Assembly (NCBI RefSeq): GCF_017976235.1
Contig: NZ_JACVHC010000007.1
Coordinates: 1 to 64,000 of the forward strand
Source: Pseudomonas anatoliensis
GTDB lineage: Bacteria > Pseudomonadota > Gammaproteobacteria > Pseudomonadales > Pseudomonadaceae
Length of the DNA: 64,000 nt
Direction of reading: 5' to 3'
Positions 36,401 through 45,377 of this stretch are shown piece after piece. Position 1 is the stretch's first letter, and the number at the start of each line of letters is the position of its first letter. A program made the position numbers and the translations under genes. The notes under the pieces are model-generated. The model searched no databases and was not told the DNA's origin. It worked only from the letters and a program-made list of their open reading frames with translations.

Positions 36401-39115
36401 TCAAATGACGGCAACCGGCTGCACGTTGGCAGCCAGCAAGCGCTTTATTTCCGGGACGCATGAGCCGCATTGCGTGCCGCATCCCAGTTGATTTTTCAAA
36501 CCCTGCAGGTCAAGTCCTTGGCCAATACCGGCGCAGACTGCGTTGAAGCTGACGTTATTGCAGTTACACAAGGTTTTATCGCGACTGACCTGCGCCCCGG
36601 CGTTGCCCGGCGGCGCGCTCATTGGCGCCAGCAGCCAGCGTCGTAGTTGTTCATCCGCGCGACCTTCCAGCCACAAACCTTGCAGCCAGTGTTGCGCGAG
36701 TGTTTCGCCAGCCAGGCGAATCGCGGTAATCCGGCCGTTCTCAATGCGTACACGTTTGCCGATGGCCCGGCGCGGGTCGTCATAGGCCAATACGGGGCCA
36801 TCGATCAGCGACAGACATTGGTCGATCTCACCCAGCAACTGCGGGTCCGGTGCCGCGCCGCTGGCAGCGCGTATCAGCAATGCCGGACGTTCACGTCCGA
36901 CGAGGCTCAGACTCACGTAGGAAAACGCCTCGCACAGTGGTCGTAGCGTCTCGAAGTGCCGTTGAACATCACCCTCGATCAGTGCGAACAGTTGCCACGG
37001 CAGATTGACCGGTTCCAGGCGCACACCGCTGTGCTTGAGTTCCGGCTGCCTGGACAACGGGTCGAAGGCTGGTAGCGTCAAGCTATTCACGCCGCCCTTG
37101 AGAAAACGATCGCCCCAGTGCATCGGCAAAAAAGCCTGACCCGGACGCACACCGTCATCGCTACCCACCGCGACAATCACAGCGCCGCGACGACTTTTAA
37201 GATTGACCAGATCACCCGGCTGCAAACGGTGCCGGCGCAGTTCGTCCGGGTGCAGGCTCAATACCGCTTCGCTGACATGGCCGAACAGTTGCGCCGCCGT
37301 GCCGGTGCGGCTCATGCCGTGCCATTGATCGCGAAGGCGGCCGGTGATCAGCGTCAGCGGGAAGCGCGCATCACGCTGCTCCTTGGCGGCGCGGTAAGGC
37401 TCGGCAATGAACTGCGCGCGGCCATTGGCTGTAGGAAAAATACCGTCGCTGTACAACCGTGCTGTTCCTTGCCGGGCGCCAGCGGGGAAGGGCCATTGTT
37501 GCGGCCCGATCTGGTCGAGCAGTGCATGACTGATCCCGGACAGATCCAGATCACGCCCGCGGGTGAGCAATTTGAACTCATCAAACAGCTGCGAAGGTTG
37601 ATCGAAGGTAAACAGGCTCGGTCGTTGCGGGCGCAGACGTTTCTCCAGACGCTGTGCGAAATCCACCGTAATCGCCCAGTCTGGCCGTGCTTCACCCGGT
37701 GCGAGAATGGCTTTGCGTACGTGGGAAATGCGTCGCTCGGAATTGGTCACCGAACCTTCCTTCTCGCCCCAACTGGCGGCGGGCAACAGCAGATCGGCGA
37801 ATGCAGCGGTTTCGGTGGTGCGGAAGGCTTCCTGCAACACCACGAACGGACACGCCTCCAGCGCTGCACGCACAGAGTGTTGATCCGGCATCGATTGCGC
37901 AGGGTTGGTGCAGGCTATCCACAACGCCTTTATCTTGCCGCTGCGCACCTGTTCGAACAGTTCGATAGCACTGAGCCCGGTGTTTTCCGGCAACCGATCA
38001 ACGCCCCAGTAAGCCGCGACTTCAGCGCGGTGCTCGGGGTTGGCCGCGTCACGATGGCCGGGCAGCAGATTGGACAGACTGCCGGTTTCCCGCCCGCCCA
38101 TGGCATTTGGCTGACCGGTGAGAGAGAAAGGTCCTGCACCCGGACGACCGATTTGCCCGGTGGCCAGGTGCAGATTGATCAATGCGCTGTTTTTTGCGCT
38201 GCCGGCGGTGGACTGGTTCAAACCCATGCACCACAGCGACAGAAAGCTCGGCGCAGTCCCCACCCATTCAGCGCATTGCTGCAGTTGCTCGACACTGATC
38301 CCGCACAGTTGCGACACCATCTGTGGCGTGTAATCGCGCACCAGGCTTTTCAGCTCGGCCAGACCTTCGGTGTGGGCGGTGATGAAGTCGCGGTCGATCC
38401 ATTCTTCCCACAACAGCAGGTGCAAAATCCCATGGAACAAAGCGACATCGGTGCCCGGCAGAATCGCCAGATGCAGATCGGCCAGATCGCAGGTGTCGGT
38501 GCGCCGTGGGTCGATAACGATGACTTTCATCTGCGGACGGCGCGATTTGGCCTCTTCGAGCCGACGAAAAAGTACCGGATGGGCGTAGGCCATGTTACTG
38601 CCGACGATCATCACGCAGTCACTGAGTTCCAGATCTTCGTAGCTGCACGGCGGTGCGTCGGCGCCGAGACTGCGTTTGTAGCCGACCACGGCTGAAGACA
38701 TGCACAGGCGTGAATTGCTGTCGATGTTGTTGGTGCCGACCAGCGCCCGCGCCAGTTTGTTGAAGGCGTAATAATCCTCGGTCAGCAGCTGTCCGGAAAT
38801 GTAGAACGCGACGCTATCCGGGCCGTGTTCGGCGATGGTTTCGGCGAACACATTTACAGCATGGTCCAGCGCCGTGTCCCAGTCGGTGCGGCTGCGCGCG
38901 AGGCCTTTGCCCAGGCGCAATTCCGGATACAGCGCCCGGGCAGCGAGGTCGCCGGTCAGGTGCAGGGTCGAGCCTTTGCTACAGAGTTTGCCGAAGTTGG
39001 CCGGATGCGCCGGATCGCCACTGACGCCGAGGATGCGCTCGCCGTCATGCTCGATCAGTACGCCGCAGCCGACCCCGCAATAACAGCAGGTCGAGGCGGT
39101 CGTCTGGCGGTTCAT
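36401..39115 (-). CDS. Assimilatory nitrate reductase, molybdopterin catalytic subunit
   Basis: A 904-residue cytosolic Mo-bisMGD oxidoreductase reducing nitrate to nitrite. The N-terminal [4Fe-4S] motif is CCYCGVGCGV with its last Cys in GKLCSKGS. VDPRRTDTCDLADLHL and GLNQSTAGSAKNSALINLHLATG are the cofactor-binding segments. The C-terminal ~60 residues form a BFD-like [2Fe-2S] domain (CNCNNVSF, LGCGTQCGSC), typical of the NasA/NasC type that needs no separate electron-transfer subunit. It is the third gene of nirB-nirD-nitrate reductase-cobA and starts one base into the nirD stop codon. No Tat signal is seen, consistent with a cytosolic enzyme. Confidence 0.94.
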   Translation of the reverse strand: MNRQTTASTCCYCGVGCGVLIEHDGERILGVSGDPAHPANFGKLCSKGSTLHLTGDLAARALYPELRLGKGLARSRTDWDTALDHAVNVFAETIAEHGPDSVAFYISGQLLTEDYYAFNKLARALVGTNNIDSNSRLCMSSAVVGYKRSLGADAPPCSYEDLELSDCVMIVGSNMAYAHPVLFRRLEEAKSRRPQMKVIVIDPRRTDTCDLADLHLAILPGTDVALFHGILHLLLWEEWIDRDFITAHTEGLAELKSLVRDYTPQMVSQLCGISVEQLQQCAEWVGTAPSFLSLWCMGLNQSTAGSAKNSALINLHLATGQIGRPGAGPFSLTGQPNAMGGRETGSLSNLLPGHRDAANPEHRAEVAAYWGVDRLPENTGLSAIELFEQVRSGKIKALWIACTNPAQSMPDQHSVRAALEACPFVVLQEAFRTTETAAFADLLLPAASWGEKEGSVTNSERRISHVRKAILAPGEARPDWAITVDFAQRLEKRLRPQRPSLFTFDQPSQLFDEFKLLTRGRDLDLSGISHALLDQIGPQQWPFPAGARQGTARLYSDGIFPTANGRAQFIAEPYRAAKEQRDARFPLTLITGRLRDQWHGMSRTGTAAQLFGHVSEAVLSLHPDELRRHRLQPGDLVNLKSRRGAVIVAVGSDDGVRPGQAFLPMHWGDRFLKGGVNSLTLPAFDPLSRQPELKHSGVRLEPVNLPWQLFALIEGDVQRHFETLRPLCEAFSYVSLSLVGRERPALLIRAASGAAPDPQLLGEIDQCLSLIDGPVLAYDDPRRAIGKRVRIENGRITAIRLAGETLAQHWLQGLWLEGRADEQLRRWLLAPMSAPPGNAGAQVSRDKTLCNCNNVSFNAVCAGIGQGLDLQGLKNQLGCGTQCGSCVPEIKRLLAANVQPVAVI

Positions 39116-39432
39116 CAGATAGCGTCCCGCAGGGCCAATTGCACCCGGCCATTTTCAATCCGCGCCGCGTGATGGTGGGCGCATCCGATATCAGGCGCCT
39201 GGGCTTCACCGGATTGCAGGTCGATCTGCCAGTTGTGCAGCGGGCAGGCCACACGTTTGCCGTAAATCAAACCTTGTGACAGCGGGCCGCCCTTGTGCGG
39301 GCAGCGGTCGTCGAGGGCGAATACTTCGTCGTCACTTGTACGAAAAATCGCGATGTCACCTTTGGGTCCGGCAATGATCCGCGAACCGAGGGTATTGATC
39401 TCTTCCAGGGCACAGATATCGAGCCAGTTCAT
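39115..39432 (-). CDS. nirD: Nitrite reductase small subunit
   Basis: A 105-residue Rieske-fold subunit of assimilatory NADH-nitrite reductase. The Rieske ligand pattern CPHKGG and CPLHNW is intact here, whereas some NirD proteins have lost it. The frame opens at 39510, but the ATG at 39432 overlaps the nirB stop by ATGA and gives the conserved MNWLDICALEEI start, so nirB and nirD are translationally coupled. Confidence 0.94.
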   Translation of the reverse strand: MNWLDICALEEINTLGSRIIAGPKGDIAIFRTSDDEVFALDDRCPHKGGPLSQGLIYGKRVACPLHNWQIDLQSGEAQAPDIGCAHHHAARIENGRVQLALRDAI

Positions 39433-41882
39433 GCCGGCACCTCCAGATTTTTCACAGGGATCACGTCGAATTCTTTCTTCAGTTGCGGCTGCGCCAGGCG
39501 CTCTTTCCACGGGTCCTGCTCAAACGACAGGGAGAATTGCAGGCGCTCGTTCAAAGCTTTGCGACGTTCCGGGTCTTCAAGCACGGCTTTCTTGATGTGC
39601 TCCATGCCGACCCGTTGCAGGTAGTGCACGGTGCGTTCGAGGTAGAAGGCTTCTTCGCGATAGAGCTGCAAAAACGCGCCGTTGTATTCGCGGACTTCTT
39701 CGGCAGTTTTCAGCTTGACGAAGAATTCGGCGACTTCAGTTTTGATCCCGCCGTTGCCACCGATGTACATCTCCCATCCGGAATCGACGCCGATGATTCC
39801 TACGTCTTTGATACCCGCTTCCGAGCAGTTGCGTGGGCATCCGGAAACCGCCAGCTTCACTTTGTGCGGCGACCACATGTTGAACAGGTCATGTTCAAGT
39901 TCAATGCCCAATTGCGTCGAATTCTGCGTGCCGAAGCGGCAGAACTCACTGCCGACACAGGTTTTCACCGTGCGAATCGATTTGCCGTAGGCGTGGCCGG
40001 AGGGCATGTCGAGATCTTTCCAGACGCCGGGCAAGTCCTGTTTCTTGATGCCCAGCAAGTCGATGCGCTGACCGCCGGTGACCTTGACCATCGGCACGTT
40101 GTACTTGTCGGCGACGTCGGCAATTCGGCGCAATTCCGAAGGGTTGGTCACGCCGCCCCACATCCGTGGCACCACCGAGTAGGTGCCATCTTTCTGAATG
40201 TTGGCGTGGGCGCGCTCGTTGATCAGGCGCGATTGCGGATCATCCTTGGCCTCTCCCGGCCAGGTGGAAATCAGATAATAGTTGAGCGCTGGGCGGCACG
40301 TCGCGCAGCCGTTTGGTGTGCGCCAGTTGAGGTAGCTCATGGTGCCGGCGATGGTCAGTAGATGTTGCTCGCGGATCGCCTGGCGGATCTGGCCGTGATT
40401 GAGGTCGCTGCAACCGCAGATGGCTTTTTCGCTTTTCGGTTTGACGTCTGCCGCGCCGCCGACGGTGTTGATCAGGATCTGCTCGACCAGCCCCGCGCAG
40501 GAGCCGCAGGAACTGGCCGCTTTGGTGTGTTTCTTCACCTCATCGACGCTGAACAGGCCGTGTTCCTGAATGGCTTTGACGATGGTGCCTTTGCACACGC
40601 CGTTGCAGCCGCAGACTTCAGCGGTGTCGGCCATGACCATGGCTTTGTCCTGGCCCTGATGTCCTACGTCGCCGAGGGCGTTTTCGCCGAACATCAAGTG
40701 ATCGCGGATCTCGCCGATGGCGTGATTCTCACGAATCTGTCGGAAATACCAACCGCCATCTGCCGTATCGCCGTACAGACAGGCGCCGACCAGAACGTCA
40801 TCCTTGATCACCAGTTTTTTGTACACCCCGCCGATCGGGTCGGAGAGGGTGATGGTTTCGGTGCCTTCGCCGCCCATGAAGTCGCCGGCGGAAAACAGGT
40901 CGATGCCGGTGACCTTCAATTTGGTCGACGTGACCGAACCCTGATAGCGGGCGAAACCCAACTGCGCGAGGTGGTTGGCGCAGACTTTGGCTTGTTCGAA
41001 CAACGGTGCGACCAGGCCATAAGCGATACCGCGATGGCTGGCGCATTCGCCGATGGCATAGATGCGCGGGTCGTAGGTTTGCAGGGTGTCGTTGACCAGA
41101 ATGCCGCGATTGCACGGGATGCCGGCCTTTTCCGCGAGTTCGGTGTTGGGGCGGATGCCGGCGGCCATGACCACCAAGTCGGCGGGGATGATGTCGCCGT
41201 TCTTGAATTGCACCGACCCGACCCGACCGTTACCGGCGTCGTGCAGGGCTTGGGTCTGTTCGCACAGACGGAAATGCAGGCCACGGGATTCGAGAGCGCT
41301 TTGCAGGAGTTGGCCGCTGGTCTTGTCCAGTTGCCGCTCCAGCAGCCACTCACCGAGGTGCACGACGGTGACGTGCATGCCGCGCAGCATCAGGCCGTTG
41401 GCAGCTTCGAGGCCGAGCAGGCCGCCGCCGATCACTACGGCGTGCTTGTGGGTTTTTGCGGTGTCGATCATTGCCTGGGTGTCGGCGATGTCGCGGTAAC
41501 CGATCACGCCGTGCAAGGTGTTGCCGGGAATTGGCAGGATGAACGGCGTCGAGCCGGTGGCAATCAGCAGACGGTCGTACTCGGCTTCAGTGCCGTCCTC
41601 GGCAATCACCCGGCGCTTGACCCGGTCGATTTCCACCACTTTGCGGTTGAGTAGCAGCTTGATGTTGTTTTCCAGGTACCAGTCGAGGTCGTTGAGCACG
41701 ATCTCTTCGAAAGTTTGCTCACCGGCCAGCACCGGCGACAACAGGATGCGGTTGTAATTGGTGTGCGGCTCGGCGCCGAAGACCGTGATGTCGTACAGCT
41801 CGTTGCTCAGCTTGAGCAGTTCTTCGAGGGTGCGGACGCCGGCCATGCCATTGCCGATCATCACCAGTTTGAGTTTTTTCAT
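39429..41882 (-). CDS. nirB: Nitrite reductase large subunit (NADH-dependent, siroheme)
   Basis: An 817-residue enzyme reducing nitrite to ammonium. An N-terminal FAD/NADH module (LVMIGNGMAGVRTLEELL; VVIGGGLLGLEAANGL) is followed by BFD-like [2Fe-2S] motifs (CGCNGVCKGTI; SCGSCAGL) and the C-terminal siroheme/[4Fe-4S] domain (TCVGSEFCRFG and SGCPRNCSEAG). Siroheme depends on CobA, encoded at the end of the same operon. Transcription starts at a sigma-54-type promoter and passes an ANTAR-type attenuator in the leader (41952-42042). Confidence 0.96.
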   Translation of the reverse strand: MKKLKLVMIGNGMAGVRTLEELLKLSNELYDITVFGAEPHTNYNRILLSPVLAGEQTFEEIVLNDLDWYLENNIKLLLNRKVVEIDRVKRRVIAEDGTEAEYDRLLIATGSTPFILPIPGNTLHGVIGYRDIADTQAMIDTAKTHKHAVVIGGGLLGLEAANGLMLRGMHVTVVHLGEWLLERQLDKTSGQLLQSALESRGLHFRLCEQTQALHDAGNGRVGSVQFKNGDIIPADLVVMAAGIRPNTELAEKAGIPCNRGILVNDTLQTYDPRIYAIGECASHRGIAYGLVAPLFEQAKVCANHLAQLGFARYQGSVTSTKLKVTGIDLFSAGDFMGGEGTETITLSDPIGGVYKKLVIKDDVLVGACLYGDTADGGWYFRQIRENHAIGEIRDHLMFGENALGDVGHQGQDKAMVMADTAEVCGCNGVCKGTIVKAIQEHGLFSVDEVKKHTKAASSCGSCAGLVEQILINTVGGAADVKPKSEKAICGCSDLNHGQIRQAIREQHLLTIAGTMSYLNWRTPNGCATCRPALNYYLISTWPGEAKDDPQSRLINERAHANIQKDGTYSVVPRMWGGVTNPSELRRIADVADKYNVPMVKVTGGQRIDLLGIKKQDLPGVWKDLDMPSGHAYGKSIRTVKTCVGSEFCRFGTQNSTQLGIELEHDLFNMWSPHKVKLAVSGCPRNCSEAGIKDVGIIGVDSGWEMYIGGNGGIKTEVAEFFVKLKTAEEVREYNGAFLQLYREEAFYLERTVHYLQRVGMEHIKKAVLEDPERRKALNERLQFSLSFEQDPWKERLAQPQLKKEFDVIPVKNLEVPA

Positions 41883-41951
41883 CAGGTTCTCCGGGGAGCT
41901 GCGGCTGGCCTCTTGTGGGCTTCAGGCCTTGCTCGAGAAATTTTGCGCAAA

Positions 41952-42042
41952 CAAAAAAAGGCGTCCCGCTAGTTGCCTAGCGAGGACGCCTTTGTCCTGG
42001 TCCCGTTCTCTCGGGGAGCACAACCTTCGTCGTTGAAGGTTG
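41952..42042 (-). promoter_or_regulatory. NasT-responsive ANTAR leader of nirB operon (two hexaloop hairpins + terminator)
   Basis: Read on the minus strand: hairpin P1 (42042-42021) has an 8-bp stem CAACCTTC/GAAGGTTG and loop AACGAC. P2 (41998-41983) has stem AGGAC/GTCCT and loop AAAGGC. Both 6-nt loops have A at position 1 and G at 4, the ANTAR recognition pattern. P2 overlaps the 5' arm of an intrinsic terminator (arms 41991-41977 and 41972-41959, then seven U from 41958). So P2 and the terminator exclude each other, and NasT binding would favour read-through. A weaker hairpin, CCCG AGAGAA CGGG at 42015-42002, also has A1/G4. By established work, NasS holds NasT until nitrate or nitrite binds. 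Confidence 0.8.
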
Positions 42043-42070
42043 GGCTTTATGTGTGTGTTGAAAGGATTAA

Positions 42071-42086
42071 TGCAGTGGTTGTGCCA
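42071..42086 (-). promoter_or_regulatory. Sigma-54 promoter of nirB-nirD-nitrate reductase-cobA
   Basis: Minus-strand TGGCACAACCACTGCA has GG and GC 10 nt apart, matching the -24/-12 consensus TGGCAC-N5-TTGCA closely. The predicted start is near 42060, about 18 nt before hairpin P1, leaving a leader of about 178 nt. Confidence 0.75.
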
Positions 42087-42182
42087 AGTATTCCCAATCC
42101 CGTGATTACGGGACTTTTCTGCCAGGAATGGAATTTTTCTGCACTGTCTGGAGGCGTGTTGCGCGATTTTGAGGCGCAAAGT

Positions 42183-42261
42183 CAAAAGATCGCAGCCTTC
42201 GGCAGCTCCTACACGGGAATCGTGCACATCCTGTAGGAGCTGCCGAAGGCTGCGATCTTTT
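42183..42261. repeat. REP pair (CTGCCGAAGGCTGCGATC type)
   Basis: Left arm AAAAGATCGCAGCC, right arm ending GGCTGCGATCTTT. Between the nirB promoter and the stop codon of the PP2C-kinase gene, which it touches. Confidence 0.9.
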
Positions 42262-43934
42262 CAAGGCTGATGAAACAACAAAACCAGCAGCACCAGATTC
42301 CCCAGCAACGCCACCAGTGCCATCGTCCGCCAGACCTTTACCGGCTCACGCTCCAGCAGTGGTCTGGGGCGTACGCTCAAACTGCGCCGCTCGCCTTGTT
42401 CCAGCACCAACAACCATTCTTCCGCCGTTTCAAAACGCTGTTGCGGATCGGCAGCAACACCGCGCTCCAGGCTCTGCGCCAACCACTCCGGCAGATCGGG
42501 GCGGTAGCGACTGGCACTGACCGGTAAGCCAAATCGCGGCCGTTGAAAGGCTTCGATCTCGCCATAGGGAAAATGCCCCGTGAGCAGGAAATACAAGGTC
42601 ACGCCCAGCGCATACAGGTCCTGTTGAGCGCCGGGCGGGTCACCGCGAAAGGCTTCCGGGGCGATATAACTTGGGGTTCCCGGTAACGTCGAAACAGCGT
42701 CTTCGGACAGGCCGGGGCAATAGGCCAGACCAAAATCCAGCAGGCGCAATTCCCCATCGTCACCCAGCAGCAAATTCTCCGGTTTGATATCCCGGTGCAG
42801 AATCTGCCGTCGATGCAGCAGGCCCACTGCACGCAGCAGCCGCTCGGCCAGTTCCTGCCATTGTGCCAATGGCAACGGGCCGCTTCGCTGGAAACGCTGC
42901 GCCAGGGTCGTCCCGGAATATTCCCGCATCACGTAGTACAAATGCTGACGCTGAAGGCACCCATGGACTTCAGGGAAATGCCGACCGGCCACGCGTTTCA
43001 GAAACCATTCCTCCGAAAGAAGCGCTTGCCCGGTCTGTGGATCATCGGCCAGTCGTGCGGGCAGGGTTTTCAGCAACCATGGCTGACCTTGGTCGTCGCG
43101 CACGCGATAGAGCAGTGATTGCTGACTCTGGCTGACAACTTCTTCCACTTGCCAGCCTTCGAAGGATTGCCCGGATTTCAGCGGCGGGGGCAGCGGCCAT
43201 TGCTGCAAATGCATCAGTGCATCGCCGATGCTCGCTTCACCGACGGCATCTACCCGCACCAGCAAGGCGCTGGCGTTGTCCTGACTGCCGGCCAGATGCG
43301 CGGCGTTCACCAGTGTGTGCGCGGCGTTGTTCAGGTCCGGCTGGTCGCGCAGGATCGCCGCAATGGCGGTATCGCCCAAGGTCGACCACACGCCGTCGCT
43401 GAGCAGCACGAAACACTCGCCCGTGCGTAATTCGCCGTCGAGAAAATCCAGCACCAGATGCTGATCAAGCCCTAACGCACGCTTGAGCACATGCTGCATG
43501 CCCGGCTGCTCCCAGACATGGTCGTTGGATATCCGCTGCAAGCTGTCGGCATGCCAGCGATAAACCCGGCAATCGCCTACATGGGCCAGGGTAAAGCGCC
43601 TACCGCGCATGACCAAAGCGCTGACAGTGGTGAGCAACGGCTGCCCACCACCGTTGGCCTGCAACCAGCGATTTTGCGCCAGCAGCAGGCGATCCAGTGC
43701 CTGGGCCACGCTCCAGGTTTCCGGGGTGGCGTAGTAGTCGAGGGCCAAGGCTTGCAAGGTCGAGCGCGCAGCCAGTCCGCCATCGGCGCACTGGCTGACA
43801 CCGTCAGCGATGGCGAACAGGTAACCCTTGCTCGCCGCCAGCGCCGGGGCTGGCGTGACCAGACGCAGGGCGTCCTGATTCTCCGCGCGCGGGCCGGTGG
43901 CGCTGGCTTCGGCGAAACTCAATTGCAGGGCCAT
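42261..43934 (-). CDS. PP2C phosphatase-Ser/Thr kinase fusion in the nitrate cluster
   Basis: A 557-residue protein fusing two opposing activities. The N-terminal PP2C phosphatase (about 1-240) has the metal-binding motifs ENQDA, AIADGVSQ, LAHVGDCRVYR, VLLSDGVW and SQDNASAL. A Hanks-type kinase (about 265-520) has the Lys of WLLKTLPA, HRDIKPENLLL near residue 380, LDFGLAY and SYIAPEAF. A single C-terminal TM helix (ALVALLGNLVLLVLLF) likely anchors it in the inner membrane, both domains cytosolic. It lies seven bp after nasA on the same strand, so the two are almost surely co-transcribed. Conserved in this position in pseudomonads; the target and link to nitrate transport are unknown. Confidence 0.9.
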   Translation of the reverse strand: MALQLSFAEASATGPRAENQDALRLVTPAPALAASKGYLFAIADGVSQCADGGLAARSTLQALALDYYATPETWSVAQALDRLLLAQNRWLQANGGGQPLLTTVSALVMRGRRFTLAHVGDCRVYRWHADSLQRISNDHVWEQPGMQHVLKRALGLDQHLVLDFLDGELRTGECFVLLSDGVWSTLGDTAIAAILRDQPDLNNAAHTLVNAAHLAGSQDNASALLVRVDAVGEASIGDALMHLQQWPLPPPLKSGQSFEGWQVEEVVSQSQQSLLYRVRDDQGQPWLLKTLPARLADDPQTGQALLSEEWFLKRVAGRHFPEVHGCLQRQHLYYVMREYSGTTLAQRFQRSGPLPLAQWQELAERLLRAVGLLHRRQILHRDIKPENLLLGDDGELRLLDFGLAYCPGLSEDAVSTLPGTPSYIAPEAFRGDPPGAQQDLYALGVTLYFLLTGHFPYGEIEAFQRPRFGLPVSASRYRPDLPEWLAQSLERGVAADPQQRFETAEEWLLVLEQGERRSLSVRPRPLLEREPVKVWRTMALVALLGNLVLLVLLFHQP

Positions 43935-43941
43935 TCAGTCC

Positions 43942-45153
43942 TCAGACTCGAGCCGCAGTCACGGCTGCCGAACCCCAGGTGGTTCTCCAGCGCCGCTTGA
44001 CGCCGTGCAGGCCAAACCACGCCAGCACGCCAAGGCTTGCGAACAACCACAGGGCCAGTTGATAGCTGCCGGTGCTTTGTTTGATCGCGCCCATGCCTGC
44101 CGCCAAAGCAAAACCACCGATGCCGCCAGCCATGCCGATCAGCCCGGTCATCACGCCGATCTCAAGACGAAAGCGCTGCGGCACCAGTTGGAAAACCGCC
44201 CCGTTGCCTGCCCCCAAACCGAGCATGGTGCAGACGAAAAGTGCCAGCGCCGCGTAGGAACTTGGCAGATTGAAGCCGACCGCTGCGATGCAGATAGCCG
44301 CCACGGTGTACATCGCCAACAAGGTGCGAATGCCGCCGAAACGATCCGCCAGCGCACCTCCCAATGGCCGCATCAGGCTGCCACCGAACACGCAGGCAGC
44401 GGTGTAATAGCCGGCAGTGACCGGGCTCAATCCGTACTGATCGTTGAAGTAGCCGGGCAGGGCGCTGGCCAGGCCGATGAAGCCGCCGAAGGTGACGCTG
44501 TAGAAAAACATGAACCACCAACTGTCGCGGTCACCGAGGGCTTTGAAGTAGTCGGCCATGGACTTGGCTTTCGGACGTTGCGGGGCGTTTTTTGCCATCC
44601 AGGCGAACAGCACCAGCGTGAGGATCAATGGAATCACTGCGAAGCCGAAGACGTTGCTCCAGCCGAAGGATGCGGCCAGTACCGGCGCGAGCAGTGCAGC
44701 GAACACGGTGCCCGAGTTGCCCGCGCCGGCAATGCCCATGGCTTTGCCTTGATGCTCAGGCGGGTACCACTGCGATGCCAGCGGCAGCGCTACGGCGAAC
44801 GAAGCGCCGGCCATGCCGAGGAACAGACCGAGGATCAGCGCCTGTTCGTAACTGTGAATACCGAGTTTCCAGGCGCCGAACAGCGCGCAGATGACGATGA
44901 CCTGGCCGATCAGCCCGGCGGTTTTCGGCGACAACCGATCCGCCAGCATGCCCATCGCGAAGCGCAGTACGGCGCCGGCAAGGATTGGCGTGGCGACGAC
45001 CAGCCCGCGCTGTTGCGTGGTCAGGTGCAGGTCGGCGGCAATCTGCACCGCCAGCGGGCCGAGCAGGTACCAGACCATGAAACTCAGGTCGAAGTAGAGG
45101 AAGGCCGCGAACAGGGTCGGGGTATGGCCGGATTTCCAGAAGCTTTTATTCAT
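43942..45153 (-). CDS. nasA: Nitrate/nitrite transporter (MFS, NarK family)
   Basis: A 403-residue MFS permease with 12 hydrophobic segments. Family motifs are FFYSVTFGGFIGLASALPGYF (the nitrate-signature region) and the Gly-rich AGAGNSGTVFAAL. It imports nitrate for the assimilatory reductase encoded downstream. The frame opens at 45192, but GAGGTG before the ATG at 45153 sets the start. The next gene is the PP2C-kinase fusion. Its own sigma-54 promoter and ANTAR leader lie upstream, so uptake and reduction genes are controlled by the same two inputs. Confidence 0.94.
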   Translation of the reverse strand: MNKSFWKSGHTPTLFAAFLYFDLSFMVWYLLGPLAVQIAADLHLTTQQRGLVVATPILAGAVLRFAMGMLADRLSPKTAGLIGQVIVICALFGAWKLGIHSYEQALILGLFLGMAGASFAVALPLASQWYPPEHQGKAMGIAGAGNSGTVFAALLAPVLAASFGWSNVFGFAVIPLILTLVLFAWMAKNAPQRPKAKSMADYFKALGDRDSWWFMFFYSVTFGGFIGLASALPGYFNDQYGLSPVTAGYYTAACVFGGSLMRPLGGALADRFGGIRTLLAMYTVAAICIAAVGFNLPSSYAALALFVCTMLGLGAGNGAVFQLVPQRFRLEIGVMTGLIGMAGGIGGFALAAGMGAIKQSTGSYQLALWLFASLGVLAWFGLHGVKRRWRTTWGSAAVTAARV

Positions 45154-45256
45154 CGCGCACCTCAGCTGTAAAGAGTCTCGAGAAGGAGTCATGAGTCAGC
45201 AAAGTGGGGCGCCGCCACGGCCGCACCACCGGCCCCGGGCTGTGGGGCCAAAACGC

Positions 45257-45341
45257 AAAAACGCCGCTACCTGATTCGCCGGGAGGGGCGAGCGGGTCAG
45301 CGACGTCTTTGTCGTAGGTGGGGCAACCGCCGTTGGTTACC
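45257..45341 (-). promoter_or_regulatory. NasT-responsive ANTAR leader of nasA (two hexaloop hairpins + terminator)
   Basis: Read on the minus strand: P1 (45341-45322) is GGTAACC/GGTTGCC (one G-U pair) with loop AACGGC. P2 (45314-45301) is CGAC/GTCG with loop AAAGAC. Both loops have A1 and G4. P2 overlaps by two nt the 5' arm of an imperfect terminator hairpin (arms 45302-45287 and 45280-45265), followed by five U. Loops nearly match those of the nirB leader (AACGAC, AAAGGC). The transcript begins only a few nt before P1. Confidence 0.78.
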
Positions 45342-45355
45342 TGTATGGAATGTGT

Positions 45356-45371
45356 AGCGAGATTTGTGCCA
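45356..45371 (-). promoter_or_regulatory. Sigma-54 promoter of nasA-kinase
   Basis: Minus-strand TGGCACAAATCTCGCT, with GG and GC 10 nt apart. It differs by one base from the element upstream of the NCS1 permease (8122-8137). The predicted start is near 45346. Confidence 0.72.
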
Positions 45372-45377
45372 AGGCTT

